In this document: piece by piece, positions 10,787 to 20,410 of the stretch
Position numbering within the stretch: the stretch's first letter is position 1
How the letters are laid out: the number at the start of each line of letters is the position of its first letter
NCBI GenBank assembly: GCA_003550325.1
Contig: QKWP01000341.1
Span: forward strand, 90,721 to 154,720
Length of the DNA stretch: 64,000 nt
From: Gigaspora rosea
Lineage: Eukaryota > Glomeromycota > Glomeromycetes > Diversisporales > Gigasporaceae
Direction of reading: 5' to 3'
Notes under the pieces: generated by a model
The model's database searches: none
Told to the model about the DNA's origin: nothing
What the model saw: the letters and a program-made list of their open reading frames with translations, nothing else
Made by a program: the position numbers and the translations under genes

Positions 10787-11236
10787 CTCTTCCAACCGAT
10801 CCATTGAATTCAATGTTTTAAGTGTGATTATACATGGTTGTGTACGTGATTGTGTGTATGTCTCGTCTTCATCTTCAGAAATTATTCGTATGCCGTCTAA
10901 CCAAGTTGCTAAAAATTCGTCACCATTCTCTTGGATATTGTCTAGTCTATCAAAAAAGATCCATTCAATCACGTCTTCATATTCTGTGGCTTTAAGTTGA
11001 AATTCTTTAATGTAATGATCGATAATTTTATTTCCACTTGTCCATACTTGAACTGTTATCTGAGGGTCGCGTGTCTGGCACCAAGCTTGCGATGTGTTAT
11101 AACGATTACAATGTGCACATTTTCCATTTTTATCACTTCTTTTGGAATTATTAAATACCAACATATACTCATCAGTACCTACGTTTTGAGTTAGTCCATA
11201 TACTTTGTGTTTATTATCCTTTATAAAGTTCTCAAA
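10787..11236 (-). CDS. Kinase-array exon 3, copy 1
   Basis: 450 bp, 150 codons, open, phase 0. It carries 'FENFIKDNKHKVYGLTQN', CAHC-x9-CQTR (the last Cys of the motif is Arg), 'VWTSGNKIIDHYIKEFQ', 'WIFFDRLDNIQENGDEFLAT', 'SEDEDETYTQSRTQPCIITL' and 'RLEE' at the donor GTAAGA. The introns on both sides (11326-11237, 90 bp; 10786-10703, 84 bp) contain no stop and are multiples of three. Confidence 0.75.
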
Positions 11237-11326
11237 CTTAATTAAATAGATAAATATAAGTACAGATAAATAAAAATACACATAATAATAATAAAATATT
11301 AATATAAATTTTATCTTATATCTTAC

Positions 11327-11751
11327 CTCTTCCAACAGATCCATTGAATTCAATATTTTAAGTGTAATTATATCTGGTGACGTACGTGATTTGAAATTAT
11401 TCGTATGCCATCTAGCCAAGTTGCTAAAAATTCATCATCATCCTTTTGAATATTGTCTAATCTATTAAAAGAGATCCATTCAATCACGTCTTCATATTCT
11501 GTGGCTTTAAGTTGAAATTCTTTAATGCAATGGTCGATAATTTTATTTCCACTTGTCCATCCTTGAGCTGTTATCTGAGGGTCACATGTCTGGCACCAAG
11601 CTGGCGATGTGTTATAACGATTACAATGTGCACATTTTCCATTTTTATCACTTCTTTTGGAATTATTAAATACCAACATATACTCATTAGTATCTACATT
11701 TTGAGTTAGTCCATATACTTTATGTTTGTTATCCTTTATAAAGTTCTTAAA
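11327..11751 (-). pseudogene. Kinase-array exon 2, copy 1, frameshifted
   Basis: It encodes 'FKNFIKDNKHKVYGLTQN', CAHC-x9-CQTC, 'GWTSGNKIIDHCIKEFQ', 'WISFNRLDNIQKDDDEFLAT' and 'LDGIRIIS'. A deletion near 11395 then shifts the frame; the expected tail 'SRTSPDIITLKILNSMDLLE' is in the next frame. Exon length is 425 bp, not a multiple of three, whereas its siblings are 450-477. Acceptor AATTAAG before 11751, donor GTAAGA at 11326. Confidence 0.87.
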
Positions 11752-11903
11752 CTTAATTAAATAGATAAATATAAGTATAGATAAATAAAAATACACATAA
11801 TAATAACGATAATAAATAAATAGATAAATATATGAGTATATCTAAATAAAATACACATAAGAATAACGATTATAAATAAATATAGGTTTTTCTTATATAA
11901 TAC

Positions 11904-12287
11904 CTCTTCCAACTGGTCCATTGAATTTTGAGGACTGTTCAATATCTTAAGTGTAATTCTATATGGTGGCGTACGTGATTGTGTGTATTCGTAATTATCA
12001 TGCATAGAAACTCGTATGCCATCTAACCAAGTTGCAAAAAATTCATCACCACTCTTTCGAATATTATCTAATCTATCAAAAGGTATCCACTCCATCACAT
12101 CTTCATACCCTGTGGCTTTAAGCTGAAATTCCTTAATACAATAATCGATAATTTTATTTCCACTTGTCCATCCCTGTGCTGTTTTCTGGGGGTCACATGT
12201 CTGGCACCAAGCCTTAGAAGTGTTATAAAGGTTACATTGTACACATTTTCCATACCCGCTAAATCTTTCAAAATTAACCTTTGACAT
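11904..12287 (-). CDS. Kinase-array exon 1 with start codon, copy 1
   Basis: ATG at 12287 starts 'MSKVNFERFSGYGKCVQCNL', and the same start is conserved in copy 2 at 29962. 384 bp, 128 codons, up to donor GTATTA. It contains CVQC-x9-CQTC, 'GWTSGNKIIDYCIKEFQLKA', 'WIPFDRLDNIRKSGDEFFAT', 'TQSRTPPYRITLKILNS' and 'DQLEE'. This first exon lacks the 'KVYGLTQN' half seen at the start of later exons, as expected for the founder N-terminus. No signal peptide is visible; the product would be cytoplasmic. Confidence 0.78.
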
Positions 12288-12289
12288 AA

Positions 12290-12592
12290 TTGATTATGGG
12301 ATAAAGATAGTTTTTATAAGCTGAAAATCCATTATCGTTATGTAGCACGAATACTATTTCGGCTAAAACAGCTTGACTAATATATTAAGAAGATCCTAAT
12401 AAAAATCTAAAAAAACCGATAATATCAGCTAACCTACTGGAATTTTAATTTTAAGGGATGGTATCCGCACAAAAAGACAAAAAATACATTTAAATGTAAT
12501 TAAAAATGAAGATAAAGAATTTGAATAGTATTGCGTTAAAGTGTACCGGAAGTATGACGACCGTACATACTGTACAGTACCTACTACAATAA
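12290..12592. other. 5' flank of kinase array, copy 1
   Basis: Conserved with 29965-30319 of copy 2, including 'gtaccggaagtatgacg' and a cluster of gtac motifs (12540-12585). No gene. It probably contains the kinase promoter and, on the other side, the 5' region of the small reading frame at 12593. Confidence 0.4.
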
Positions 12593-12739
12593 ATGCTGAC
12601 AAAAGAAGAATACTTAGAGATAGAAGTTGACGGATATAAACATACCGCCATAGTAAAAATCGACGAAGTTCATAAAATTTTATCTCTTCATCTATATAGA
12701 GTTTTTTTTTGTCCAAAACAATATATGGGGACTCCGTAG
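12593..12739 (+). CDS. Small conserved reading frame, possible truncated gene start
   Basis: 48 codons beginning 'MLTKEEYLEIEVDGYKHTAI' and continuing 'VKIDEVHKILSLHLYR'. It is divergent from the kinase array, about 300 bp from its start. The duplicate at 30320 reads 'MLTKEKHLEIEVDGFRCIAI' before a one-base shift, so the protein-level similarity predates the duplication and suggests it once was coding. The frame ends inside the TA-target MITE at 12726-12884, so the MITE may have truncated a longer gene. I do not recognise the family. Confidence 0.4.
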   Translation: MLTKEEYLEIEVDGYKHTAIVKIDEVHKILSLHLYRVFFCPKQYMGTP

Positions 12740-12884
12740 CAAAAAGAGGCAGTAGGCAAAAAATTCTGCCTTTGTAATTTTATGAAATTATATACTTACA
12801 GTATTACTTTAATTCTTCACAAAATTGCATATTTTTTAAAAAAAATTTTTAGCCTGCTGCCTCTTTTTGCTGCGTGGGTTCCCA
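12726..12884. mobile_element. TA-target MITE (159 bp), in both duplicates
   Basis: Ends TGGGGACTCC.. / ..GGGTTCCCA are inverted and extend through 'gcaaaaagaggcag' (12738-12751) and its complement (12859-12874). TA borders both sides (12724-12725, 12885-12886), as for Tc1/mariner-like elements. The same element is at ~30466-30617, so it was inserted before the segmental duplication. Confidence 0.75.
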
Positions 12885-13190
12885 TACACGGTAAAATTCA
12901 TTTATATATGATTTTTAAAGAAGCCTTTAAAATAACTCACTAAAATTAATAATTGCTACTAAATTTTTAAATTTTACATTACAAATAGGCAACTACTTTG
13001 TTCTAATCTAAATTATTAAAGTAATCCGAATATGCAGTTAATTTATTTATTATTTATCATAGAAATCTAAATCTAAAATATATGTTATAAGTGGATTTAC
13101 AATTCAGTGGATTCAGAAATTTTACTTAAATAAATTTTGTATCCTATCATTTATCAGCATCTTGAATTTCTTCGATTGATTTGATTGATT

Positions 13191-13959
13191 AAGGGTGTTC
13201 TCAAACAGCACGCTAGATGCGATTAGCTAATGATTGAGACAGTGCTCAACCATTTTGCATTATTAATTAGACCATTTTCTAGAACCGATAGTATGGATGT
13301 TGAAGACCGATAGCATGGATAAATAATATGAATGAAATATGCTCACGTATCTTCCTCAATTTGATTAATTTATAATCGTATTGGTGCTCAATTATTACGA
13401 TTAATTAATATATTAACTGCAATCGGTGCTTAAGCAATAGTATTACCATTTAGCAATTATTGTTTTTACATATCGAAACGAAAAAAAAATGACACTATGG
13501 ATCAAAGAAAGGATAAAGCAATTAACGACACTTTACAACACTTCAGAATTTACTACAGACCAACAGAACACAAAAATTTTGCCTTCTTTATTTCCGGCAA
13601 AGATTTTTAGCATAAGTAATAAGGTAATAATTTGTCGACGTTGGCAATGATTTTGAAGATCTGTAATAATGATAATGTAAAAAGAGTGAAGTACTTGAAC
13701 AATTGTTTATTCTAATCAATTAAAAATTTCGATCAATAAGCGCAACTCTATAATTAAAAAGGACGTTTGTGTTTAACAAACATCCGCTAATCATCTTTTT
13801 CTTTCTGACGTAATAAATTTTCTTCACGAGTATTATTCATTGGAGAGAAGTATATTTTGATGCTCGAATAATTACAATTTATCACGATATTTTCGAATAT
13901 TTAAAAAATCGTCATTCGTATACATAAGTTACAGATATTGATTCAATCAATGGAAAATG
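13191..13959. other. Intergenic, no gene seen
   Basis: AT-rich single-copy sequence between the duplication edge and an LRR relic. Faint coding-like stretches around 13500-13600 ('DKAINDTLQHFRIYY') may be the eroded 5' part of the LRR gene, but are too weak to call. Confidence 0.4.
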
Positions 13960-15130
13960 TAAATGGCGTAATAATGAAAAATGGGAGTTTCATTAGTCAT
14001 GGCAATCTGTGATTAAATAATAACTAAATATCCTTTGACTTTAATACTTCTATAATAAGTGTGAAATTTAAAAAACCTATGCATCTACGGTAACAATAAA
14101 CTTGTCAGAAAAGATACTTAATAAAAGCGTAGCCTTGACTTTAACGTTTTCAAGGAATGAACTTGATAATAAAAGATCTGGAAGACATCAAAGTGCAAGC
14201 GATAATTTTTTGTAAAGGCAAAATTTTAAATATTAGAAATAATAAAATTTGCACTAAAGATGGTGAAAAATAAAATTATATGCTTTCTATAACACTACTC
14301 CAGACTTTTGAGTTTTATAATAATCATTTTGGTGCTTAAGTTGAAATATAACTCCAAAAGCATTTATAAGAATACTCTTTAACATGTTTACATTATATAA
14401 TAAGCAATTGTGTTTGAATTATCAAAAATGCCCTTCGTATGAATACTACTCTCAATTATTTAGTATTTTCGAATTGTCAGCTTAATCATGTAGGGATATA
14501 ACATTAACTAAAGCATTCATAGATTCAGATCATAAATTCAGAACTTTGGACCAGTGTTTAAAATTTCGAATTTGGTTTTATGTTCTCAAAAGAACATTTT
14601 TAATTTCTTAATGTTCTTAGTAAAATTTTAATGTTCTTTATATAAAAAAATTAAAATTTTTTTAAAAGAATTTTTGAATATTCTCAAATAGAGAACATAA
14701 TTTAATAATTTATGTTCCCAAAAATTGTATAATGTTTTTTGAGAACACTGAGAACATTGAATTTTAAACACTGCTTTGGACTCCTTAAAACTTGGTTCAA
14801 GCTTTGTTATGAAGAAAGTAAAGTAATAGCGAAAGCTCTTAAAAATAGCTCCACTCTAAATTTTTTGCGTATTTATAATAATCATAACTGATAAGAAGGA
14901 AAATATGTTGTCAAAATTTTTTATAAAAACACTGCATCAATTGACTTGATCCTTTATAACTGATAATAACTGTAGTTTATTAACTTGGTTCTGAAGTAGA
15001 AAAACAATAATAATGGAAGCAGAAACTCATAAAAATACACTTGAATCTTTGTTGATTTGAAATAGTAAACACATTAGAAAAGACAATTTATAATAATACT
15101 ACTCTGATCTTTTAAATAATCCATAACTAC
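13960..15130 (+). pseudogene. LRR (ribonuclease-inhibitor type) pseudogene, plus strand
   Basis: Successive broken LRR units can be read on the plus strand: 'KNALRMNTTLNYLVFSNCQL' (~14420-14490), 'AKALKNSSTLNFLRIYNNH' (~14830-14890) and 'EAETHKNTLESLLI' (~15015-15056). All follow the L-x-x-L-x-L-x-x-N pattern of RNI-type repeats. Stops and frameshifts separate them, and a hAT MITE (14552-14773) is inserted in the middle. It resembles the minus-strand LRR relics at 2260 and 23590. No intact domain remains. Confidence 0.65.
14552..14773. mobile_element. hAT-type MITE, family 'CAGTGTTTAAAATT', member 1 (222 bp)
   Basis: Ends CAGTGTTTAAAATT / AATTTTAAACACTG, with internal repeats of 'atgttct' / 'gagaacat' in inverted arrangement. 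Perfect 8-bp direct repeats CTTTGGAC lie at 14544-14551 and 14774-14781. The element at 36000-36226 is the same family with a different target sequence. Confidence 0.95.
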
Positions 15131-15719
15131 CATCGATTATCAATATTATATGTCTACGCTATTAATAATTATTTGCAGTAATATTGAAAATTTTAATATT
15201 TGAATAGTTAAAAAAATAATGCTAGTAATTATTGCATGTTAAATATATTGCTATTCATTGTAATCTATTAGTAAAACATAATATACTCCACACAGATTTT
15301 CGATCCTAAAATAAGTAACATCTTAATATGCAGTATTTGTTTTGAATATGCAGTATTTGTTTTGTTTAATATAGATTAATATTTAAATAAAGTATTAGAT
15401 ACATTCAAATGGATAATGTAAAAATTGAAAGCATTTGCAAGTTTTGAGTAATAATCATAAGCTATGCTAGGTCATTTTCAAAGGCATATAATTATAATAA
15501 CTTATGTATGTGATTGACTTATTGCTTATTACACTTTAAGCTAAACAGTATTATAGATAACCAATTTAAGTGCTTTAATGAATAAATACAGTAAAATGAC
15601 AATATTTGTTTTGCAATAATTCCCTTATCCACCTAACGCTTTTAATTGTCCTATACAATTTAAGCGTTTTATCACATAACTGAAAAGTTAGCTACAAGTA
15701 GTTTTCTTACTTAATGACT

Positions 15720-16280
15720 GGAGAACCTAATTGCATGAGTATGATGATTCTTGATCAGGTTTCTGCCTTTTCGATCTGTGATTTACAACTGGATTTTCAA
15801 CACTAATAATAGAAGCGGAGTCTACATTACATAGATAAATATAAATAACATAATTAAAATACTGTAGTATATATAATTACTCATACCATATCTGATATAT
15901 ATATATCAGGTTGATTTTCAAATATCATATTTGTTATGTTGATTTTTCCGTTCTTTATCAATATCATTTGTATCAATTAACACACTCGCATATACGATAT
16001 CGGGATGTTTTTTAAGATTGTTGAAAGCTCTGAAATTCTCGTATCAGCAGTCACAAATTCACTATCTATCTATGATTTTTCATGATTTTCATTAGATTCG
16101 TTAAATTCATTTCGCTTATCATATTTATCAAGTACATCAATTTCATCAGATTCATCAAATTCATCGGATTCCTTCACAAACTATGCAATTCAGGAAGCTT
16201 ATTATGAATTCTTTCGGCAGTAGGTCGTTTTTGCAAGTCTGAATCCAAGCATAGTTTTGCCAATTCAACAAATAAAATTT
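15720..16280 (-). pseudogene. Kinase C-terminal region relic with 3' flank
   Basis: On the minus strand this aligns with the 3' part of the kinase genes: the '...RPTAE.I..KLPELHSLXKES' end of the catalytic domain (~16250-16180), the acidic 'DESDE/DELD' linker (~16180-16090), and the 'RIxELSTIL' tail. Below that is the conserved 3' flank (15720-15830). Frameshifts are frequent. It is a third, older relative of the two duplicated kinase genes. Confidence 0.7.
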
Positions 16281-16329
16281 TAAACCCATTATTTTTGTTT
16301 ATTCAATAAATAGTCCAATTTAAATTTCT

Positions 16330-16445
16330 AGAATTTTGAGATCAATGATATATGCATCACGTAAATTATCTCCATGCAAAATGTTTCCCCTGTGTAAATC
16401 TCTTTGAGCGAGTTTCTGAAAATGAATCGACTCAAGTTCATGTTA
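16330..16445 (-). pseudogene. Kinase catalytic-loop fragment
   Basis: Minus strand reads 'LAQRDLHRGNILHGDNLRDA' then 'YIIDLKILEI' and a stop. This contains an RDLHxGNIL catalytic loop and the 'YIxDL' segment before the DFG site. It is an isolated piece of a kinase domain of the same broad family but a different subtype from 8515/26179, because the loop is RDLHRGN and not CDIHCGN. It lies between the kinase C-terminal relic and the Sel1 relic. Confidence 0.7.
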
Positions 16446-16689
16446 TATAGTACAAAATATTTAATTTATTTTTCCATTCTAATCTTGATACTTCTATAAG
16501 ATTTTACCTTAACAAACTTTTTGGCTTAATATCTAATATAATCACCACTTGACACTCCCAAACAATCTAAGAACGAAGGGTTTATGTATCTATTTCACAG
16601 TAATTCTTCAATTCTTGATAATTTTGCAATTTTGTTTGAATCACGAATAACTTTAAGTATTAATTGTATCGCATCGACGTGCCCAATAT

Positions 16690-17050
16690 ACAGTTGCGAA
16701 TCTCCTTTTCCCGTTCCTGTTTAATTAGAATTAATCCAATATATTTTATTTATACCGTTTCGATAACATAGAGCAACATAAATCATTGCTCAATTAGCAC
16801 CAATATTAACAGACTTTTCAAAGCATTCAAGTGCTTTATTATAATCTTGATCAATCACATATTTATATTTATAACAAAACCAATATTACACATTGTAAGC
16901 ATTGCCCAAATCAGCAGACTTCTTACAATATTCAAATGATTTCAGGGGATTTATTTCTTCTCTAATTCCATTAAAATAAAATTACCAACAGCTCTCATAT
17001 AATATTCAAAAGCCTTTTCCATCTTTCTTAACTCCAATACCATGTTGACA
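16690..17050 (-). pseudogene. Sel1-repeat relic
   Basis: Minus strand segments read 'KAFEYYMRAVGN', 'SFEYCKKSADLGNAYNV' and 'DYNKALECFEKSVNIGAN', followed by 'AMIYVALCYR'. This is the A-x-x-x-Y-x-x-A-A-x-x-G-x-x-x-A-x-x-x-L-x-x-x-Y pattern of Sel1-like repeats, alpha-helical adaptors often fused to kinases in these fungi. In-frame stops interrupt it ('NV*YW', 'AN*AM'). It probably belonged to a kinase-Sel1 protein, of which 16330-16445 may be another part. Confidence 0.72.
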
Positions 17051-17999
17051 ATCGTAACCAATTTCGCGAAGTTGTTTAGGATCCACTTTTTTTTAAATGA
17101 GGAAAAACAATTATGCTCCAAATAAGATAAAAACTTTAATTGCCTGAAGCGTATCGAAGGTCATTTAATGTACTCAATAGTTACATTTTATTAATTTATT
17201 AGATGACTATTATTGTCTATCAAAAACGTATTTTGAAAATTTTTCATACGTATATAACTGCATGCGTATCTGTATTTTAGTGCAACAAACCTAGATTATT
17301 ACTAATACATAATAGTCCATGATTTTTATTGATAATTTTGCTATAGATTGGTTGACAAATATTACTTAATACCAACCCAGCTGTGATACTTTAAACCTCG
17401 AATTTTTATACGCAGAGCTGAACCGAAGTTCGGTGCAGAATATAATGATCCGTATTTATATTGTCCTGAAAGATCATTTGGTTAGTGAGGATTACAAATG
17501 TAAATTCTGCAGCAGTGACACACCTGAACTTCGGGGTAATCAAGATTTCCCTGTAAAAAAAAAAGAAAAAAAGCTATAACATAATCCTGATAAGTAGTGA
17601 ATAGTAATTGAAAGAAGGTGCTTTGTAAATATCATCATTAATGTACTGTATTTTACATATAGAAAGCACTTAAAAGTCTAGATATCGACTTTGATGTCTG
17701 TATTTTATTAAATAATATGCATAGCATTAGCATATATGACGAAGTGTTTCATATAAAACATAATAATTTTTTTAAACATCATAATATCCATCTTAACAAC
17801 TCCTTTGATAAGGCGAAGTGAAGAAATATCTTTGTTTAAAGTTCAAGAAAAAAATCTTATTATTAATGATCAGCTTATCATTCAATTAGTGGCAGGTTTA
17901 CCAAACATTGGATTCCTATGCATTTTCTACCGGTTTGGTTGTACTATGTAAACATGTGATCCTTTTTAAAATTCGATATTTTTTATATCTTCTAGCAAA
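17051..17999. other. Intergenic, no gene seen
   Basis: A stretch at 17400-17560 is less AT-rich and contains the palindrome CCGAAGTTCGG and a nearby inverted GAACTTCGG, but no frame is convincing. Confidence 0.4.
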
Positions 18000-19330
18000 G
18001 TTTCTCAACCACTATGTGATTAAACTTAATAAAAGTTTTTTTTTTATTTTAATTCTACAAATTGTAAAATTGAAATAAAAAAAAGGTTCATCGAGTTAAA
18101 GTTTTAAAAAAATACTAAAAACCATGAAAATCATGGAAAAATACCGCTATGACCATGGTTTGTTAAAATTTAAATAAAAATTTTTCGATAATTACAAAAC
18201 CAAATTCGATGAAAATTTTTTGTTTTAATTCTACAGATCTTAGAATTAAAATAGGTAGTTGTTGAGAAATATTAATTGAAAGTTAAAAAAAAATTTTAGA
18301 CGCAGCTTCTTTTTTATCGACACTATTTCTTTGAACAAAGATTACTTTCACATATCCAGTCAAATTCAATCAAACATTTTTATCTTAATTCCATAATATT
18401 ATAGAGTTAAAATAAAAATAATGATCGAATTTGGTCGATATTTGTAGAGTAATCTTTATTCAAAGTTATAGAGTATATAAAAAAGAAGCTGCGGCTAAAT
18501 TTTTTTTAAATTTCAATCAATATTTCTCAATGACTACCAACCCAAAATTGATGGATTGTTTCATCGAATTTAGATTAATGGTTATTGAGAAATCATCGGT
18601 AAAGATTTTTAAAAAATTTTAATAAAAAAGAAAGTTGCAATGAATTTTTTTTTTATTTAAATTTCAGTTTTTTGATCCAAAATTTGATAAAAATTTTTTA
18701 TTTTAATTCTACATGTTTGTAAATTAAAATCAAGAAATTTTCATCATATTTGAATACCGGTAGGTAGTTGTTAAGAAATATTGATTGAAAGTTTAAAAAA
18801 AAATTGGCCGCAGCTTCTTTTTTACAGATTCCAAAACTTTGAACAAAAATTACACTATACAGTACTTACCTGGTCAAATTCAATCATAATTTTTATTTTA
18901 ATAAGCTTACTATTAGATTATAAAATTAAAATTAAATAATTATAAACGAATTTGACTAGGTATGTGTAGAGTAATCTTCGTTCAAAGTTTTGGTATCTGT
19001 AAAAAAGAAGCTGCGGCCAAATTTTTTTAACTTTCATTAATATTTTTTTAACAATTACCTATCCAAATTTGATAAAATTTTTTATTTTAATTCTACAGGC
19101 CTGTAGAATTAAAGTAAAACATTTTCATCAAATCTGTAGCAATATTTCTCCATGATTTCATGATTTTCCGCGTTTTTTTTTTAAACTTTAAACGAGGTTT
19201 ACTTGGTAACTACTAGGTCAAATTTGATTAAATTTTTTTTTTATTTCAATTCTTCAAAGCTTATAGAATTAAATTTTTAAAAAATTTTATTAAGTATAAA
19301 CAAATAATCATCGAGAAACCTAAAAGATGA
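18000..19330. repeat. Tandem array of imperfect palindromes
   Basis: The motif 'cgcagcttcttttt' and its flank occurs alternately in forward and inverted orientation near 18300, 18485, 18820 and 19000. This gives two imperfect inverted repeats of about 300 bp (18249-18545 and 18763-19070) arranged head to tail. Related half-units continue either side ('tattttaattctac' at 18040, 18220, 18690, 19080, 19245). No coding capacity. Confidence 0.75.
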
Positions 19331-19966
19331 AAAAAAATCAAAATTTAAACACATGTTGTTTACATAGTACAGCAATCTAGTCAGTTCTAATGATGCCTGA
19401 CGCAATTATTTTCGCGATGACGAAAGGTTTCGTCAAATTTGCGTCTGACGAAACCCTTGACGATTAACGAAACCCTTGACGCTTGACGAAACCCTTGACG
19501 CTTGACGAAACCCTTGACGATTGACGAAACCCTTGACGATTGACGAAACTCCTGACGCAACCCCCTGACTATTGATGAAACTAACGCCCTAGCTCTTAAA
19601 CACAAAAACATTGTTCACAACCTGTAATTTTAACCGATCGAATTTTAAGATCAGGTGTGACGTAAAAATTTTTTACAACTCTAAATTTTATTAGGAAACC
19701 ATAATAAATGATTCTCGTGAAATTTTACTAATAGCCACAATGGCCACTATATTTTCTAACCCTAACCCTAATTACACTTGATCCTAAATTTTGATTGGTC
19801 AAAATTACAGAATTACAGATGATCATTTTTCTGTGGGAGCGCTACCTAAGATGATGAAGCCTTGATGAAACCCTTGTCAATTGAAGAAGCTTTTACATTG
19901 AATCTAAAGATTATTTTTTATTGCTAGCATTTCACTAGCAACAGCGGAGCGTAGGATCAACTCATA

Positions 19967-20177
19967 CAGGGGGGGTCACCAAATTCCGGGTCGGGATATG
20001 TCGAAATGCATCGGAATCATGGTCGGCTGGATCGGAATTGATCGATTTTGCCCCAATATCATAAAAAATTTTACTAATGAAATCATATCCATTCGTTAAG
20101 TAATTTGCTGCAGAACCTGCTAACAGCTAAGGCTAAACGCCGTCCTCATACGACCCGGAATTTTCGTGACCTTCCTG
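19967..20177. mobile_element. Nested TA-target MITE (211 bp)
   Basis: CAGG...GGTCAC..AAATTCCGGGTCG at 19967-19993 is inverted at 20151-20177, about 27 bp with small indels. TA borders both ends (19965-19966, 20178-20179). It is inserted within the hAT element 19388-20843. Confidence 0.75.
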
Positions 20178-20309
20178 TAAAATTCGCGTAGGATCGATTG
20201 TCCGAACACATAATTTTTTGAACCATCAATAATAACACTAATGCTATGAACATCTGTTATTTCATTTGCAGACTAAAACCATACCCTCAAATATCTTTAA
20301 TTCGTACTG

Positions 20310-20410
20310 GGTTTTAATCACTCGCTAGGTGTTTAATTCACTCGCTGAGAGGTTCATACACTCGCCGAGAGTCTATAACCCTCGTTGAGGGTTAAAATCA
20401 CCCAACTATG
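20310..20410. repeat. Short degenerate tandem repeat
   Basis: About four units of ~25 bp built around 'cactcgctgag', inside the large hAT element. Confidence 0.5.

Larger units (their letters stand above)
2613..13190. repeat. Segmental duplication, copy 1
   Basis: This region is collinear with 23585-30950, including introns, the LRR relic, the kinase exon array, a TA-target MITE and the 5' flank. The collinearity is interrupted only by about 3.3 kb (3968-7284) present here and absent there. Both copies are direct repeats within the window. The left edge is near 'gaatattcaaagaag' at ~2640 and ~23610. The right edge is where similarity fades at ~13190 and ~30950. Confidence 0.9.

Noticed and set aside
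12429-12716. 95-residue minus-strand frame upstream of the kinase
   Set aside because: Not conserved in frame in duplication copy 2, and opposite the conserved small plus-strand frame at 12593.
19387-19611. Minus-strand frame rich in 'GFVKRQGFRQ' repeats
   Set aside because: It is the translation of the subterminal tandem repeat of a hAT element, not a repeat protein.
19757-19775. Telomere-like CCCTAACCCTAA (also 32175, 54035, 57117)
   Set aside because: Only two or three units at each place, internal and inside other elements; too short for a telomere or a clear interstitial telomere.
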